Positions 36,274 through 45,001 are shown, counted from the stretch's first letter. The stretch: DNA of 64,000 nt from Sphingomonas sp. AOB5 (GCF_029433115.1 NZ_JARNTV010000020.1:1-64000); one strand, 5' to 3'. Numbers and translations: made by a program. Notes: a model not told the origin generated them from the letters alone.

Positions 36274-36856
36274 TCCGCCAATGAATATCGGGCGACTTGC
36301 AGCCCTTGCGCGGCAGCCCCACCGTCTTGCCGTCCGAGGCGCGGGTGACCTGCACCTCGCGCATCTTCCACGGCCAGATCTCGACCAGATCGCCGTTCGC
36401 CATCTCGTAATAGAGGACCATGATGCCGGAGCCGTGCGTATAGTCGGGCAATCCCCACAGCTGGTGGGCGGTACCCATCATCGCGAAGCACAGGTCGAGT
36501 TGCTCGATATAGCGTGTCCTGGCGCGGGGATTGTCGTGGAACAGCGTCTCGCTGGTGCCATCGGGACGGTATCGCTTCGCCGTGACCAGCCGGTGCGGCG
36601 CCTCGGGGTTGAACAACAGGTGTAGTTCACCGCCGCCGCGGGTCGGGTACAGGCGCCAGTTCCAGTCGCGGAACGACGTATCGCCCCAGCGCGCCACTGC
36701 CTGATCGCGCGTCAGGTCCGCATTCAATATCAGGCCGTCCATCGCGATCCGCGAAATCCGCGCCGGCCAGTCTTCCGGTTTGAGACTGGTCTGCGCCGCG
36801 ACGGGCATCGCGAAACAGAGCGCGAGCCCCAGCGTCATCAGCGTGCGGATCGGCAT
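36224..36856 (-). CDS. Secreted protein of unknown function
   Basis: A 210-residue protein with a signal peptide (TLMTLGLALCFAMPVAAQ). The mature part is rich in aromatic residues, with WRLYPTRGGGELHLLFNPE and MVLYYEMANGDLVEIWPWKMREVQV. No family was recognised. Its 3' end overlaps the hybrid kinase gene by 50 nt in convergent orientation. It is divergent from lptF with 158 nt between. Confidence 0.6.
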   Translation of the reverse strand: MPIRTLMTLGLALCFAMPVAAQTSLKPEDWPARISRIAMDGLILNADLTRDQAVARWGDTSFRDWNWRLYPTRGGGELHLLFNPEAPHRLVTAKRYRPDGTSETLFHDNPRARTRYIEQLDLCFAMMGTAHQLWGLPDYTHGSGIMVLYYEMANGDLVEIWPWKMREVQVTRASDGKTVGLPRKGCKSPDIHWRISRELNLPPPSPVRTL

Positions 36857-37014
36857 CGGATCGCGTCTCCCCTCACCAACAGCCTAACGCCGATTGCATT
36901 CGGCGCAACTTTGCTGCTGACGCCCCGCGGAACCACCGGTATAGCCATTGCGCTTACTCCTTCGCGGTGCCAACGCCGCGGAACCCAACGACAAAAAGGC
37001 CCACGCCAGAGCGC

Positions 37015-38214
37015 ATGAATTCGATCGATCGCTATATGGCGCGGCTGATCGCGGTGCCGCTCATTTCTACGCTGGTCATCTCGGCGATGCTGCTGGTCCT
37101 CGACCGCATGCTGCGCCTGTTCGACTTCGTGGCGACCGAGGGCGGGCCGGTGAGCGTCGTGTGGCGCATGCTCGCCAATCTGCTGCCCGAATATCTGGGT
37201 CTCGGCATACCGATCGGCCTGATGCTCGGCATCCTGCTGGCATTCCGCAGGCTGGCCACTTCGTCCGAGCTGGACGTGCTGCGCGCGGTGGGGATGAGCT
37301 ATGGCCGGTTGCTGCGCGTGCCCTTCATGTTCGCCTTCGCGCTTGCCGCGCTGAACCTGGCGATCGTCGGCTTCATCCAGCCCAAGGCGCGCTACAATTA
37401 CGAGCAGCTCCGCTTCGAACTGCGCACCGGGGCGCTGGGCGCGTCGATCAAGGTCGGTGAGTTCACCAGCTTCGGCAGCCGCATGACCCTGAGGATCGAG
37501 GACAGCAAGGACAGCGGCCGCGCGCTTTCCGGCATCTTCGTCCACTTCAAAAGCCCCAAGGGCTGGTACACGATCACTGCGGAGCGTGGCACCTTTCTAC
37601 GCACCGACAATCCCGACGAGATCGTGTTCCAGCTGACCAACGGCAAGCTGATCCAGAAGAGCGAGGATTCACCGGTCCCGCGCGTGTTGAGCTTCAACGT
37701 CCACAATCAGCCGATCGCGCTGCCCAAATACGAGAATTTCCGCGTCCGCGGCGCAGGCAATCTCGAACGGACCCTGCCGGAGTTGGCGAAGATCGGCAGC
37801 AATCCGAAGGAAGAAACGGTGAAACGCGAGACGAGCCGCGCTGCCTTCCACTTCCGCGTCGCCGAAGTCGCGTCGATGTTCCTGCTGCCGTTCCTCGCGG
37901 TCGCGCTGGGCGTGCCGCCGAAGCGATCGACATCCGCGCTGGGCGTGTTCCTGTCGATCATCATGATCGTGACCTATCACAAGATAAACGAGTATGGGCA
38001 GGCGATCGGCAGCCTTGGGCGGATCGATCCGATCATCGCCTTGTGGGTGCCCTTCGCGCTGTTCGCGGCGCTGACCTTCTGGATGTATTACCAGATCGCG
38101 CACGTCCCCGGCGGCCAGCCGATCGGCGCGCTGGAGAAGGCGTTCGAGAAGGCGTTGAAGGCGATCACCAGCCGCCTGCCCGGCCGGCGGCGGAAGAATG
38201 AGGCGACGGCATGA
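37015..38214 (+). CDS. lptF: LPS export system permease LptF
   Basis: A 399-residue permease of the LptB2FG transporter: six membrane helices (three near the N-terminus, three near the C-terminus) around a periplasmic beta-jellyroll. Family marks include IDRYMARLIAVPL, RRLATSSELDVLRAVGMSYGRLLRVP and ALGVPPKRSTSALG. It extracts lipid from the inner membrane for export. The ATG at 37015 is chosen over a start 48 nt upstream. It overlaps lptG by 4 nt. In sphingomonads the exported cargo may include glycosphingolipid, which is inference. Confidence 0.93.
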   Translation: MNSIDRYMARLIAVPLISTLVISAMLLVLDRMLRLFDFVATEGGPVSVVWRMLANLLPEYLGLGIPIGLMLGILLAFRRLATSSELDVLRAVGMSYGRLLRVPFMFAFALAALNLAIVGFIQPKARYNYEQLRFELRTGALGASIKVGEFTSFGSRMTLRIEDSKDSGRALSGIFVHFKSPKGWYTITAERGTFLRTDNPDEIVFQLTNGKLIQKSEDSPVPRVLSFNVHNQPIALPKYENFRVRGAGNLERTLPELAKIGSNPKEETVKRETSRAAFHFRVAEVASMFLLPFLAVALGVPPKRSTSALGVFLSIIMIVTYHKINEYGQAIGSLGRIDPIIALWVPFALFAALTFWMYYQIAHVPGGQPIGALEKAFEKALKAITSRLPGRRRKNEATA

Positions 38215-39308
38215 ACTTCGCCAATTTCTTCCCGTCGCGGACAATCTCGCTCTACATGGCGAAGATGTTCGTCATCCGCACCTTCGCCATTCTTGGGGCG
38301 CTGGTGCTGATCCTTCAGGCGCTCGACCTGCTGAGCGAATCCGGCAAGATCCTTGCGGTGGCGGGCAATGGCGACACCGAGGTGTGGCGCTATATCGGCA
38401 TGCGTACGCCGCAGATCATCGAGACGTTCCTGCCCTTCTCGGTCCTGCTCGGCACGATCCTGACCCTGTCGCAGCTCAACCAGAACAGCGAAGTGATCGC
38501 GATGAAGGCCGGCGGGCTTTCTGCGCATCAGGTGCTGGCGCCGCTGATGGTGGCGGGACTGGTGGTCGCAGCGATCTCGTTCACCTTCAACGAGCGCGTG
38601 GTCGCGCGGGCCACCGCGACGCTGACCCAGTGGAAGAAGGTCGACTACGGCCCCCTGCCCATCGATCGTGGCGACCGCACCAATGTGTGGGTCCGCGATG
38701 GCGATCATCTGATCGAAGTGGAATCGATCAAGGGCCGCGGCGATGCGGCGCAGCTGACCGGCATCACCGTCAACGAACGCAAGAACCAGAGCCTCGTCTC
38801 GATCATCACCGGCAGCACCGGGCGGCGCGACGGCAATGGCTGGCGGATCGAGAATGCGCAGCGTTTCGACGTGGCCAGCGGCAATTTGACCAAGCTTGGA
38901 TCGGTCGTCGTGGCCAATGGCGTGCGACCCGATCAGTTCACCCTGTCGACCGTGGATGCCGACGGGCTGTCCTTCACCGCGCTGGCCGAGGCGATCGACG
39001 ATTTGAAGCTGGCCGGGCGGCCGACACAGGCGCTCGAAGGATCGCTGTGGCACAAATTCTCCGGCCCGCTCTCGGCGGTGCTGATGCCGCTGCTGGGTGC
39101 AGTCGCGGCGTTCGGCCTCGCGCGTTCGGGCAAGCTGTTCGTGCGCGCGGTGATCGGAATGGCGCTCGGCTTCCTCTATTTCGTCGCCGACAATTTCGCG
39201 ATCGCGATGGGCAATCTTGGCGCCTATCCGCCGATCATCGCCGCATGGGGCCCATTCTGGCTGTTCCTGGCGATCGGCGAAGCGGTGCTGCTGCGGACCG
39301 AGGAATAG
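38211..39308 (+). CDS. lptG: LPS export system permease LptG
   Basis: A 365-residue partner of LptF with the same layout: TISLYMAKMFVIRTFAILG at the start, the NQNSEVIAMKAGGLSAHQVLAPL coupling helix, a periplasmic domain and a terminal helix group (FYFVADNFAIAMGNLGAYPP-like). It is translationally coupled to lptF. Its stop codon abuts the stop of the convergent phosphatase gene with no base between, so there is no room for a separate terminator. Confidence 0.93.
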   Translation: MNFANFFPSRTISLYMAKMFVIRTFAILGALVLILQALDLLSESGKILAVAGNGDTEVWRYIGMRTPQIIETFLPFSVLLGTILTLSQLNQNSEVIAMKAGGLSAHQVLAPLMVAGLVVAAISFTFNERVVARATATLTQWKKVDYGPLPIDRGDRTNVWVRDGDHLIEVESIKGRGDAAQLTGITVNERKNQSLVSIITGSTGRRDGNGWRIENAQRFDVASGNLTKLGSVVVANGVRPDQFTLSTVDADGLSFTALAEAIDDLKLAGRPTQALEGSLWHKFSGPLSAVLMPLLGAVAAFGLARSGKLFVRAVIGMALGFLYFVADNFAIAMGNLGAYPPIIAAWGPFWLFLAIGEAVLLRTEE

Positions 39309-39650
39309 TCAGTCCGCGGGCCTTGCCGATGGCAAGTGACGCGCCATTCGCGCCTCGAGCAGATCGATCAGTTCCGGGTCCATGAATTCATAGTCGTCGG
39401 GAATATCCAGACAGACGATATGCTTGCCGTGCAGGTGCCGCCCGAAGCGCTTCTGCAACTTGTTGCGGTGCGTACGCTCCATCACGACGATGATGTCCGC
39501 CCAAGCAAGCTCCTCTGGCGTGACCGGATTCTCGGCATCGTGATTGGTGCCGGCGGATGACACCTCGATATCGGTCCGCGACGCGAAAACCTGTTCGGCC
39601 GTAGGGCTGCGCAGCTTGTTCTGGCTGCAGATGAACAGGAATCGCTTCAG
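39309..39650 (-). CDS. Low-molecular-weight protein-tyrosine-phosphatase-like protein with CTG start
   Basis: A protein of about 113 residues. The phosphatase P-loop CSQNKLRSPT (C-x5-R-S) lies at residues 7-16, and a later WADIIVVMERTHRNKL and CLDIPDDYEFMDPELIDLLEARM complete a short LMW-PTP-like fold without the usual DPY tail motif. There is no ATG, GTG or TTG that keeps the P-loop unless the frame is extended deep into the desaturase gene. The CTG at 39650 overlaps the desaturase TGA (CTGA), as ATGA junctions do, and gives the family N-terminus. Expression is therefore probably coupled to the desaturase. Confidence 0.75.
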   Translation of the reverse strand: MKRFLFICSQNKLRSPTAEQVFASRTDIEVSSAGTNHDAENPVTPEELAWADIIVVMERTHRNKLQKRFGRHLHGKHIVCLDIPDDYEFMDPELIDLLEARMARHLPSARPAD

Positions 39651-40753
39651 CGGCGATCGATCATCGTGCTGCGGGCGATCTTGCCGACCAGCCCGGGGAG
39701 GCCCGGATAGCTCGCCTTGTGGTAGGGCGAACCGGTTTCCAGCGACGCAGACAGGCGGCGATGCGCCGCACCCAGATTGTGATAAGGCACGCTGGGCAGC
39801 AGATGGTGCAGCGCGTGGTAACGCAGGCCGACCGGCGCCCACAGCATCGGGAGCAGCGCGGGCGGCGGCACGTTGACGCTGTCGAGATACTGGGCGGTGA
39901 CCGTCATCGCCTCCCCCTCATTCTCCCAAAGATGCGCGACCAGCGTGCGGATCTGGTTGATCACTGTCGTAACCGAGACGATGGCGAGGAAGATCAGAAA
40001 CGCCTTCACCGGGATGATACCGGTGACGAGCAGCGCGATCAGCGCAATCGCCCAGATGCTCGCACCCGCCTCCATCGCCAGCCATTCGGCGCGGAAGCGG
40101 CCTTCCGGCATGCGGCGGCGATAGGATGGGTTGATGACCAGTCCCGAATAACGCTCGACGACATGCTTGCGCAGCGCCGGGATCACCAGCGACAGCGGCG
40201 AGAGGATCGCATAGCGGATCAGCAGCCCGATCGGCGCCAGCACCGCGACGAGCACGAACATCGGCAGCGTCCAAGGCTTCATCAGCGCGAGCGGCAGATA
40301 TTCGGGATCCTCCACCGTGCCATATTTGGTGCGGGCGTGATGGTGGACGTGCACATCCTCATACATGAAGGACGGCACCATCAGCGGGATGCCGACCAGC
40401 ATGTTCCAGCCGACGCGGAAACCCGGCACCGAATGCGGCTTCATGTGCGAAATCTCGTGGATGAAGCTGACCGCACGATACAGCGCGAGCGCCGAGACGA
40501 GGCCGGCGATCAGGCCGAGCGCCAGTCCGTTCGCAGTGATCGCGATCGCCAGCGCGCCATAGCCGATCACGACCGACGCGATCAGGTCGCCCCAATAGAC
40601 GGCGGGGCGATAGGCGGCGAGGTCGCGCGCCATTTCGGCCGCAGCGCGCAGCATCGCCTTGTCGTCGGCAATCCGCGGCGCAACCGCCTTCGCGGGCACC
40701 GCTTCGGCCTCACGGCGATCGAGGGCAATCGAACTGTTCATGGTGTGTGCCAT
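39647..40753 (-). CDS. Membrane fatty acid desaturase
   Basis: A 368-residue integral membrane di-iron desaturase or hydroxylase. The three histidine boxes are HEISHMKPH, HVHHHARTKYG and HALHHLLPSVPYH, separated by paired membrane helices. The exact reaction cannot be told; acyl chains or the sphingoid base are possible targets given the neighbours. The ATG at 40753 is chosen; ATG at 40741 is an alternative. It is divergent from the ceramide synthase candidate with 128 nt between starts. Confidence 0.88.
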   Translation of the reverse strand: MAHTMNSSIALDRREAEAVPAKAVAPRIADDKAMLRAAAEMARDLAAYRPAVYWGDLIASVVIGYGALAIAITANGLALGLIAGLVSALALYRAVSFIHEISHMKPHSVPGFRVGWNMLVGIPLMVPSFMYEDVHVHHHARTKYGTVEDPEYLPLALMKPWTLPMFVLVAVLAPIGLLIRYAILSPLSLVIPALRKHVVERYSGLVINPSYRRRMPEGRFRAEWLAMEAGASIWAIALIALLVTGIIPVKAFLIFLAIVSVTTVINQIRTLVAHLWENEGEAMTVTAQYLDSVNVPPPALLPMLWAPVGLRYHALHHLLPSVPYHNLGAAHRRLSASLETGSPYHKASYPGLPGLVGKIARSTMIDRR

Positions 40754-40881
40754 TGCTCCGAGATAGTGGCTACATGGTGGCATGAACAGGGTAGCGGCCT
40801 TCCGCATTGTTCCGGATCAAAGCGCTTGACACTGCGCGGTCCACGCAGGACTTCCGCGTCATCCATGAAAGGGGTCAGCTC

Positions 40882-42039
40882 TTGGCCAACGCAGCGCTTT
40901 CCATTCGTCCCGTTTCCACCAAGGCCGACACCAAGGCCTTCATCGAAGTCGCCTACCGCATCAATGCGGGCGATCCCAACTGGGTGCCGCCGCTGCGAAG
41001 CGAAGTCGCCGCCACGATCAGCCCGGAGAAGAATGGCTGGTTCGCCCATGCCGAGGCGCAGCTGTTCCTGGCCGAGCGCGGCGGGAAGGTCGTTGGCCGG
41101 ATCTCGGCGCATCTCGATTTCCTCGCGCTGGAAATGGCGCCCGAACAGGGTTTCGGCCCCGGCACCGGCTTTTGGGGCATGTTCGAGGCCGAGGACGAAA
41201 ACACCGCCAAGGCGCTGGTCAACACCGCCGAACAATGGCTGCGCAACAAGGGGATGACCCGCGCGATCGGCCCGGTGAGCCTTTCGATCTGGGAGGAGCC
41301 CGGCCTGCTGGTGAAGGGTCACGATCATCCGCCAACCGTGCTGATGGGCCATCATCTGGCGCATTATCAGGGCTGGATCGAAGCGATGGGCTATACCAAG
41401 GCCAAGTCGCTCTACACCTATGAGCTGGACGTCACGAAGAACTTCCCGCCGCTGATCCAGCGCATCGTCGATATGGGCGAGCGCAACCCGAAGATTCGCG
41501 TGCGCGAGATCGACAAGGATAATTTCGACAAGGAAGCCAAGATCATCGTCGATATCCTGAACGACGCATGGTCTGACAATTGGGGCTTCGTGCCGCTGAC
41601 CCAGCGCGAGGTGGACGATGTCGGCACCAAGCTGAAGCCGCTGGTGCGCAAGGAGATGATCCGCGTCGCCGAGCTGGAAGGCGAACCGGTGGCGTTCATG
41701 ATCGCCCTGCCCGATCTCAACGAGCCGCTGAAGCCGCTCAAGGGATCGCTGTTGCCATTCGGCTGGCTGAAGCTGCTGCTGTGGCTGCGCAAGCCGGTGT
41801 CGCGCACCGCGCGCGTGCCGCTGATGGGCGTGGTGAAGCGCCTGCAATCCTCGCGCATGGCGAGCCAGCTGGCCTTCATGATGATCGAATATATCCGCCG
41901 GGCATCGGTGGCCAAATATGGCGCGCAACGCGGTGAGGTTGGCTGGATCCTGGAGGACAATCAGGGAATGGTGGCGATCGCCGACGCGATCGAGAGCCAT
42001 ATCAACCGCGAATATATCATCTACCAGAAGCCGCTCTGA
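40882..42039 (+). CDS. Bacterial ceramide synthase-like GNAT protein (bCerS/YghO family)
   Basis: A 385-residue protein with a GNAT-like fold. The pattern YRINAGDPNWVPPLRSEV, then FGPGTGFWGMFEAEDE, LRNKGMTRAIGPVSLSI and EEPGLLVKGHDHPPTVLMGH is that of the YghO/bCerS family. In Caulobacter a member of this family N-acylates the sphingoid base to form ceramide. Together with the CerR-like, carrier and Spt genes at 31.8-34.3 kb it would complete the pathway. The TTG at 40882 follows AAAGGGG at 7 nt and is the best start. Without context it would be labelled a generic N-acetyltransferase. Confidence 0.72.
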   Translation: MANAALSIRPVSTKADTKAFIEVAYRINAGDPNWVPPLRSEVAATISPEKNGWFAHAEAQLFLAERGGKVVGRISAHLDFLALEMAPEQGFGPGTGFWGMFEAEDENTAKALVNTAEQWLRNKGMTRAIGPVSLSIWEEPGLLVKGHDHPPTVLMGHHLAHYQGWIEAMGYTKAKSLYTYELDVTKNFPPLIQRIVDMGERNPKIRVREIDKDNFDKEAKIIVDILNDAWSDNWGFVPLTQREVDDVGTKLKPLVRKEMIRVAELEGEPVAFMIALPDLNEPLKPLKGSLLPFGWLKLLLWLRKPVSRTARVPLMGVVKRLQSSRMASQLAFMMIEYIRRASVAKYGAQRGEVGWILEDNQGMVAIADAIESHINREYIIYQKPL

Positions 42040-42056
42040 CACGCGGCGTGTCCGCG

Positions 42057-42093
42057 CCCGGCCGCCCGTAATACGCTACGGCGGGCGGCCGGG
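42057..42093. terminator. Terminator hairpin between convergent genes
   Basis: CCCGGCCGCCCG (42057-42068) pairs perfectly with CGGGCGGCCGGG (42082-42093) across a 13-nt loop. It sits between the stop of the ceramide synthase candidate and that of the small exported protein and may serve both. No long T-run follows. Confidence 0.65.
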
Positions 42094-42105
42094 GCGAACG
42101 GCCGA

Positions 42106-42381
42106 TCAGTTCGCGCTGCGCGCACCGATCGGATCGAAACCGTCTTCCGAAATCCACTGATCGCGGGTCTTGCACAGGCGGCGCTGCAGGCGGCTGCCGA
42201 CCTGATCGGTGGTGATGCAGTAGCGATTGGACTTCTTGGCGGTCGGCGCGGTGGCCTCGTCCTGCGACGAGCGGACGGGGACCGGATCACGCGAGGCGGC
42301 GGTGGCGGGGGCGACCGAACCAAGCACCAGCGCGACAGCTGCAGCGACGGCCGACGAACGACCCATCTGAATCTTGGACAT
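42106..42381 (-). CDS. Small exported protein of unknown function
   Basis: A 91-residue protein with a signal peptide (SSAVAAAVALVLGSVAPATA) and a short mature part holding RYCITTDQVGSRLQRRLCKTRDQW. The two cysteines probably form a disulfide. Similar small periplasmic proteins with a C-x14-C pattern are frequent in sphingomonads; none has a known role. The ATG at 42381 is chosen over an upstream extension. Confidence 0.65.
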   Translation of the reverse strand: MSKIQMGRSSAVAAAVALVLGSVAPATAASRDPVPVRSSQDEATAPTAKKSNRYCITTDQVGSRLQRRLCKTRDQWISEDGFDPIGARSAN

Positions 42382-42501
42382 TGCGAATACTCCTCTACTT
42401 CCCGAACAAGGCAGGCTTTCCGCCAACCCGAGCAATGCATTGCATGGGCCGTGCCAGAGTCGATAAATGAGGAATTTCAGATATTTAGTTTCGGTAGCAC
42501 A

Positions 42502-42520
42502 ATAGCACCGGTGCTATAAT
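42502..42520. promoter_or_regulatory. 16-bp perfect palindrome overlapping a TATAAT box
   Basis: ATAGCACCGGTGCTAT (42502-42517) is a perfect palindrome. TATAAT follows at 42515-42520 on the plus strand, sharing three bases. A half copy TAGCAC precedes it at 42495-42500. The surrounding 130 nt are strikingly AT-rich for this genome. This looks like a dimeric regulator site for the minus-strand small exported protein, or for a plus-strand transcript antisense to xth. Confidence 0.45.
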
Positions 42521-42568
42521 ACAGTAAAACACGCCAACATTTAGTATATAGTGCGATTAGCAATATAC

Positions 42569-43342
42569 TCAGCGAAGGCTAACCCAGGTCGGCGCGTGAT
42601 CGCTGGCCTTCTCCCGCCCGCGATACTCCTTGTCGACGCCTGCCCCGGTCATCCGGTCGGCTGCCTGCGGGCTGAGCAGCAGGTGATCGATGCGGAAGCC
42701 GGCATCGCGCTGCCAGGCGCCGGCCTGATAGTCCCAGAAGGTCCAGATGCCGCCCGACGGGAAGCGCGTACGCAGGCTGTCGGTCCAGCCCTGTGCCAGC
42801 AGCGCACGGTACCGATCGCGCGATTCAGGCTGCATCAGTGCGTCTTCGGCCATTGCCCGAACCGAGAAAGTGTCGTCGTCGTTGGGAATGACATTATAGT
42901 CGCCCGCCAGCACCACAGGGCGCTCCTCCGCGAGCAGCGCCCGCGCACGATCGGCCAGCCGCTCCATCCATTTAAGCTTATAGTCGAACTTGGGGCCAGG
43001 CTGCGGATTGCCGTTGGGCAGATAGATGGAAGCGACGATCAGATCGCCGACTTCGCATTCGATATAGCGGCTATGCTCGTCCTCGGGATCGCCGGCGAGG
43101 CCGCGCTGGCGCTCGACGGGTTGCTGCCCGCGGGCGAGGATCGCAACCCCGTTGAAACCCTTCTGCCCGTGATAGACGGCACCATAGCCCGCAGCCTCGA
43201 TCTCCTTCGTCGGGATCGTGTCGTCGGAGCTTTTCAGTTCCTGCAGGCAGACAATGTCCGGCTTGGCCTCGTTCAGATACTCGACCAGACGCTCGAGACG
43301 CGCCTTGATGCCGTTCACATTGTACGTGACGATGCGCGGCAA
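42569..43342 (-). CDS. xth: Exodeoxyribonuclease III
   Basis: A 257-residue AP endonuclease/3'-5' exonuclease of the base excision repair pathway. Motifs: ITYNVNGIKARL-type start (here IVTYNVNGIKARL), CLQELKSSD with the metal-binding Glu, LAGDYNVIPND, and the terminal SDHAPTW. It lies 4 nt after the ErpA/IscA-type gene on the minus strand and is likely co-transcribed with it. Confidence 0.94.
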   Translation of the reverse strand: MPRIVTYNVNGIKARLERLVEYLNEAKPDIVCLQELKSSDDTIPTKEIEAAGYGAVYHGQKGFNGVAILARGQQPVERQRGLAGDPEDEHSRYIECEVGDLIVASIYLPNGNPQPGPKFDYKLKWMERLADRARALLAEERPVVLAGDYNVIPNDDDTFSVRAMAEDALMQPESRDRYRALLAQGWTDSLRTRFPSGGIWTFWDYQAGAWQRDAGFRIDHLLLSPQAADRMTGAGVDKEYRGREKASDHAPTWVSLR

Positions 43343-43346
43343 GGGA

Positions 43347-43688
43347 TCAGACCGCGAAGCTGGAGCCGCAACCGCACCCGGCCGCCGCGTTGGGATTGGT
43401 CACCTTGAACGCCGCGCCGCCCAGCGATTCCGCATAGTCGACGCTGGAGCCGCGCACGAGATCGAGGCTGATCGAATCCACCACCAGCTTCACGCCATCG
43501 GTCTCGACCTGGACGTCATCGCCCTCGATGCCGTCTGCGAAACCGAACTTGTACTGAAAGCCCGAACAGCCCCCGCCCTCGACCGAGAGGCGCAGGATGG
43601 CAGGCTTGCCGGTCTTGGCCGAAATCGCCGCGACACGCGCCGCGGCGGCGGGGGTCAGCGCGATCTCGGGCTGTGTGATCGTGGTCAT
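43347..43688 (-). CDS. erpA: A-type iron-sulfur carrier (ErpA/IscA family)
   Basis: A 113-residue carrier with the three cluster ligands C41 (GGCSGFQY), C105 and C107 (CGCGSSF). It passes Fe-S clusters to target proteins. The ATG at 43688 is used; the upstream extension MPSHAYLHS is unlikely. ErpA and IscA cannot be separated confidently by sequence alone here; the isolated location away from an isc or suf cluster favours ErpA. Confidence 0.85.
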   Translation of the reverse strand: MTTITQPEIALTPAAAARVAAISAKTGKPAILRLSVEGGGCSGFQYKFGFADGIEGDDVQVETDGVKLVVDSISLDLVRGSSVDYAESLGGAAFKVTNPNAAAGCGCGSSFAV

Positions 43689-43755
43689 GGAGTGGAGATA
43701 GGCGTGGGAGGGCATGGAGGCAATGTCGCCCTCGCCTTCAGGCCCATAAACGACG

Positions 43756-43779
43756 GGGGCGGCCTCTATGGACCGCCCC
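43756..43779. terminator. Hairpin between M23 peptidase and erpA genes
   Basis: GGGGCGG (43756-43762) and CCGCCCC (43773-43779) form a 7-bp GC stem with a 10-nt loop. It lies just after the M23 peptidase stop on the minus strand and is probably its terminator. Confidence 0.55.
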
Positions 43780-43807
43780 TCGCTCCCTCTCCGAACCGTG
43801 AAAAAGC

Positions 43808-45001
43808 TCAGTTGCCCTTGGCGGGTCCGCCCATGGCGGTGCCGGTCTGGCGATCCTGGATCGCGACCAGATACTCACCGTCCTGCAGGAACGGGATCGG
43901 GTTGACCGCCTTACCGTCGACGCGGACTTCATAGTGAAGGTGGCTGCCGGTCGAACGGCCGGTCGAGCCCATCAGGCCGATCAGCTGGCCGCGCTTCACG
44001 CGGGTGTTCGCCGGAACGATGATCTTCGAAAGATGGCCATAGCGGGTCTGGATGCCGCGGCCGTGATTGATCTCGACCAGATTGCCGTAGCCGCCATAGC
44101 GGCCCGAGCGGCCGACGACGCCATCGGCGGTCGCATAGATCGGGGTGCCGATCGCGCCGGGGATATCCACGCCGGCATGCATCGCGGCGGTGCCGCGGAA
44201 CGGATCGGAACGCACGCCAAAGCTGCTGGTGAACTGGATATTGTCGACCGGCTGCATCGAAGGGATCGAAATCACGGTCTGCTCGAGCGTATCGAGACGG
44301 CGCCAGGTGACGAAGAGCGAGCGGAACTGCGCATCGGCTTCGGCGGTCGCAGCGCCCTCGTCGTTATCGACTTCCTCGAACGGGCCGCCCATGCCGCCCT
44401 GCACGATGGCCGGAACGTAGCGATTGGGGTCGAGGCCGAGGCGGCGGATCTGCGCCGCGGTCTGTTCGAACCGGGCTTCGCCGGTGGCGCGGGCCTGAGC
44501 TGCGAGAACGACCTGACGGGCTTCGAGCTTGCGCAGCGGCTCGAGCACTTCCTCGGTCAGCGCGCTGGTCTTGAGATGGGTGTCGGAGGGGATTTCACGG
44601 GTGACCTTGGAACGGTCGCCCTCGCCGGTGGCGGTCAGCTTGATCAGTTCCTGGCGGGCTTCGACGCGATCGGCGTGGATCTTGGCGGCCTGCTTGGCGG
44701 CTTCGACGTCCGCCTGCATCTGATCGACCTGGGCGCGCATCTTTTCCATCTGCGCTTCGGGGGTCGATGCCTCGCCGGTAATGCCGCTCAGCGAGACGAC
44801 GCCGACCATCGCCTGAGCGACGCCATAGCTGGAGAAGACGATCGCGATGCCGGCGACGCCAGCCAGCACAGCCTGGGTACGGCCGGCGATGCTGAAGCGG
44901 CGCAGATCGCGGCCGTCATGGAAAATGAAATCGCGCGTCGTGAAGAATTCGCGGAACCGGGCGCCGAGAGACGCGTTCTTGTTGTTCGAAGCGTTAGCCA
45001 T
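43808..45001 (-). CDS. M23-family peptidase with membrane anchor and coiled coil
   Basis: A 397-residue protein: a cytoplasmic N-terminus, one membrane helix (about 45-70), a long coiled coil (QMEKMRAQVDQMQADVEAAKQAA and on) and a C-terminal LytM/M23 domain with zinc motifs HAGVDIP and HLHYEVRVDG. M23 enzymes cut peptide crosslinks in peptidoglycan. Both zinc motifs are intact, so it may be catalytic rather than an EnvC-type activator. The ATG at 45001 is preceded by GGGGAA. Confidence 0.88.
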   Translation of the reverse strand: MANASNNKNASLGARFREFFTTRDFIFHDGRDLRRFSIAGRTQAVLAGVAGIAIVFSSYGVAQAMVGVVSLSGITGEASTPEAQMEKMRAQVDQMQADVEAAKQAAKIHADRVEARQELIKLTATGEGDRSKVTREIPSDTHLKTSALTEEVLEPLRKLEARQVVLAAQARATGEARFEQTAAQIRRLGLDPNRYVPAIVQGGMGGPFEEVDNDEGAATAEADAQFRSLFVTWRRLDTLEQTVISIPSMQPVDNIQFTSSFGVRSDPFRGTAAMHAGVDIPGAIGTPIYATADGVVGRSGRYGGYGNLVEINHGRGIQTRYGHLSKIIVPANTRVKRGQLIGLMGSTGRSTGSHLHYEVRVDGKAVNPIPFLQDGEYLVAIQDRQTGTAMGGPAKGN

